Part shown: positions 6,545 through 7,672 of the stretch, one piece after another
Numbering within the stretch: the first letter of the stretch is position 1
Layout: every line of letters starts with the position of its first letter
Assembly (NCBI GenBank): GCA_030633795.1
Contig: DAOWCB010000059.1
Location: 1-7,672, forward strand
Length of the DNA stretch: 7,672 nt
DNA from: Candidatus Aminicenantota bacterium
GTDB lineage: Bacteria > Acidobacteriota > Aminicenantia > Aminicenantales > Aminicenantaceae
Reading direction: 5' to 3'
The notes under the pieces: generated by a model
Told to the model about the DNA's origin: nothing
The model's database searches: none
The model's input: the letters and a program-made list of their open reading frames with translations, nothing else
Program-made: the position numbers and the translations under genes

Positions 6545-7291
6545 TCAGCCTGAATTATTCAGGTTAAGGAAGCGGAGGCTTTTGGGTTCCCGTTCCATAT
6601 GATAAACGATAATTCCTTGCAGAATTTTACGGACTGCTTTTAGCTTTTCACGTTTCATAGGAAGGTCTTTATCTTTTGGAGGTGGATTTTTCTTCACCCA
6701 CTGGAGGAATTCGTTCATCTTTTGTTGTATTTCCTCTTTTTTATGAAAGGCACAGCTTGTGCAATATACTCCTTCCTTTTTTGAAGAAAGCCATGCTGAG
6801 TCCATGATTTCTTTCTGGCATTTCCGGCATTTTTTAAAGCTCGGAAGAAATCCGTTTATTTTGAGAATCCAAACTTCAAAATAAGCTCCCAATAAATCTA
6901 GATCGCCCCCAGCGTTCATGGCTTTGAGGGTGGATTCTAAAAGACGGAAAAGAATGTCGTCTTTTTCTCTAGTAGGAAAAAATTCCTCTATGAGCTCGGA
7001 AAAATAGCTGAGAATAAATGCTCTATCCACATCTCTATGAAGGTCGAAGTTGGATTCGATGAGATCGCAGTTGTTCAGGACGACCAGGTCCTTGTGTTCC
7101 TTTTCGTAATAATGAAGTGTTACATGTGAGAGAGGTTCCAGGCCGCTCCCGAAGCGGTTCCCGAATTTCCGCGCTCCCTTTGCTATTCCTTTGACGATAC
7201 CTTTATTTTTAGCAAAAAAGACAACGATCTTGTCCTGTTCTCCCACGTGGAAAGTTCTCAGGATAAAAGCTTCGGATTGTTCCAGTGGCAT
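6545..7291 (-). CDS. recO: DNA repair protein RecO
   Basis: This 248-residue protein has the normal RecO length. RecO works with RecR (and RecF) in the cytoplasm to load RecA on SSB-coated single-stranded DNA and to anneal strands. Residues 1-80 are the OB-fold domain, with the family pattern of SEAFILRTFHVGEQDKIVVF followed by GIAKGARKFGNRFGSGLEP (35-53). The helical domain follows and includes a four-cysteine zinc site: Cys155, Cys158, Cys177 and Cys180 (CRKC and CTSC). The C-terminus is lysine-rich. The ATG lies 6 nt after the stop of the upstream mgtE-like gene, and no Shine-Dalgarno sequence precedes it (the bases before the ATG are CCTCCG). Translation probably depends on coupling to mgtE. 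The chosen start agrees with the usual RecO N-terminus. Confidence 0.93.
   Translation of the reverse strand: MPLEQSEAFILRTFHVGEQDKIVVFFAKNKGIVKGIAKGARKFGNRFGSGLEPLSHVTLHYYEKEHKDLVVLNNCDLIESNFDLHRDVDRAFILSYFSELIEEFFPTREKDDILFRLLESTLKAMNAGGDLDLLGAYFEVWILKINGFLPSFKKCRKCQKEIMDSAWLSSKKEGVYCTSCAFHKKEEIQQKMNEFLQWVKKNPPPKDKDLPMKREKLKAVRKILQGIIVYHMEREPKSLRFLNLNNSG
6549..6563 (-). repeat. Small inverted repeat at the recO 3' end
   Basis: CCTGAA and TTCAGG form a perfect 6-bp stem around a 3-nt loop, overlapping the last codons of recO and ending just before its TGA. The transcript after it has no immediate U-run; scattered T-rich stretches begin about 15 nt later. It could slow 3' exonucleases or terminate weakly ahead of the S46 promoter. 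It is not a canonical intrinsic terminator. Confidence 0.3.
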
Positions 7292-7297
7292 CGGAGG

Positions 7298-7672
7298 TTA
7301 TGTGAGGTGTGTCAGAAATAGAGTTCCGAACCCAAGGAAGGTCAGGAATCCCATTGAATCTGTACACATGGTGAGAAGGTTGACCGACCCAAGAGCCGGA
7401 TCGAGGCGCAGGAGTTTCAGAAAAAGAGGAATAAGGGTTCCGACCAAAGCAGCAACAAAAAGATTGACGATGCAAGCCAATCCCAGGACTAAGCCGAAAT
7501 AGAGATTGCCGATGAGTGCATACGAAAGTCCGCCAAGAATGGAACCTATAATGATGCCATTTCCTATCCCGACCATGAGCTCTTTAAACAGGGCTTTTCT
7601 GGCTGAGAACCAGGCGATCTGTCCGATTGCGATTTCGCGGACCATTATTGCGATTGTCTGGTTTCCGGCTAT
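7298..7672 (-). CDS. mgtE: Magnesium transporter MgtE, C-terminal part, cut by window edge
   Basis: These are the last 124 codons of a minus-strand gene that enters from the right edge; the frame is open to base 7672, so the first Met seen inside the window (7645) is not the start. The fragment opens with AGNQTIAIMVREIAIGQI, matching the conserved GNxGNQ-type segment of the MgtE transmembrane domain. Hydrophobic helices then follow up to the C-terminus. The stretch VGTLIPLFLKLLRLDPA and the following TMCTDSMGFLTF carry the conserved aspartate of the last helices, which lines the Mg2+ pore in MgtE. MgtE is a homodimeric inner-membrane Mg2+ channel/transporter gated by cytoplasmic N and CBS domains, which would lie outside the window. 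The stop is 6 nt before recO, so the two genes are almost certainly co-transcribed. Confidence 0.87.
   Translation of the reverse strand: MAGNQTIAIMVREIAIGQIAWFSARKALFKELMVGIGNGIIIGSILGGLSYALIGNLYFGLVLGLACIVNLFVAALVGTLIPLFLKLLRLDPALGSVNLLTMCTDSMGFLTFLGFGTLFLTHLT

Noticed and set aside
7209..7502. Open frames on both strands overlapping the recO/mgtE junction.
   Set aside because: They conflict with the clear mgtE C-terminus and RecO N-terminus and show no domain of their own.
1..7672. CRISPR arrays, tRNA/rRNA genes, insertion sequences, phage or toxin-antitoxin genes, or a novel defence system.
   Set aside because: I saw no regularly spaced repeats, no cloverleaf or rRNA-like sequence, no transposase-like protein and no nuclease or effector domains; six ordinary genes account for nearly all of the window.

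Overview
The window is an ordinary bacterial chromosomal segment. It holds six protein-coding genes, two of them cut by the window edges, and almost no unexplained space. There is no RNA gene, CRISPR array, insertion sequence, phage gene or attachment site. Base composition looks moderate and even across the window (mid-40s percent GC by eye, not computed). All four annotatable starts are ATG, three genes have good Shine-Dalgarno sequences, and the promoters resemble the sigma-70 type. A lipoprotein signal, two Sec-type signals, an S46 exopeptidase and a GT-C membrane glycosyltransferase together suggest a diderm (Gram-negative-type) heterotroph living on peptides. From remembered subfamily resemblance, the S46 and M24 proteins look most like those of Acidobacteriota / Candidatus Aminicenantes. 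That assignment is inference, not shown by the sequence.

Layout. (1) 1-938, minus: the 5' part of a secreted lipoprotein amidohydrolase (YtcJ-like, Amidohydro_3), running off the left edge. (2) 939-1138: a 200-bp divergent control region with two strong sigma-70-like promoters back to back and a 9-bp perfect inverted repeat straddling the rightward one. (3) 1139-4296, plus: a two-gene operon of a secreted M24 (Xaa-Pro aminopeptidase-like) metallopeptidase and, 2 nt later, a GT-C/family 39-like membrane glycosyltransferase with four C-terminal TPR repeats. (4) 4306-6459, minus, converging on the operon with 9 nt between: an S46 dipeptidyl-peptidase with its own putative promoter in the 85-nt gap upstream. 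(5) 7672-6545, minus: the 3' end of mgtE followed by recO, 6 nt apart.

How the genes fit together. Three of the six products (amidohydrolase lipoprotein, M24 peptidase, S46 peptidase) are exported hydrolases acting on amide or peptide bonds. Locally the region therefore looks like part of a periplasmic peptide-degradation capacity: S46 releases dipeptides from N-termini and M24 could remove residues next to proline. The glycosyltransferase is co-transcribed with the M24 gene but its substrate cannot be read from sequence. mgtE-recO is housekeeping (Mg2+ transport, recombinational repair).

No new multi-gene system is evident. The points most worth checking are the non-canonical specificity residue (Met672) and unusual active-site cysteines in the S46 enzyme, the inverted repeat in the divergent promoter region, and the TPR-fused glycosyltransferase coupled to a peptidase gene.
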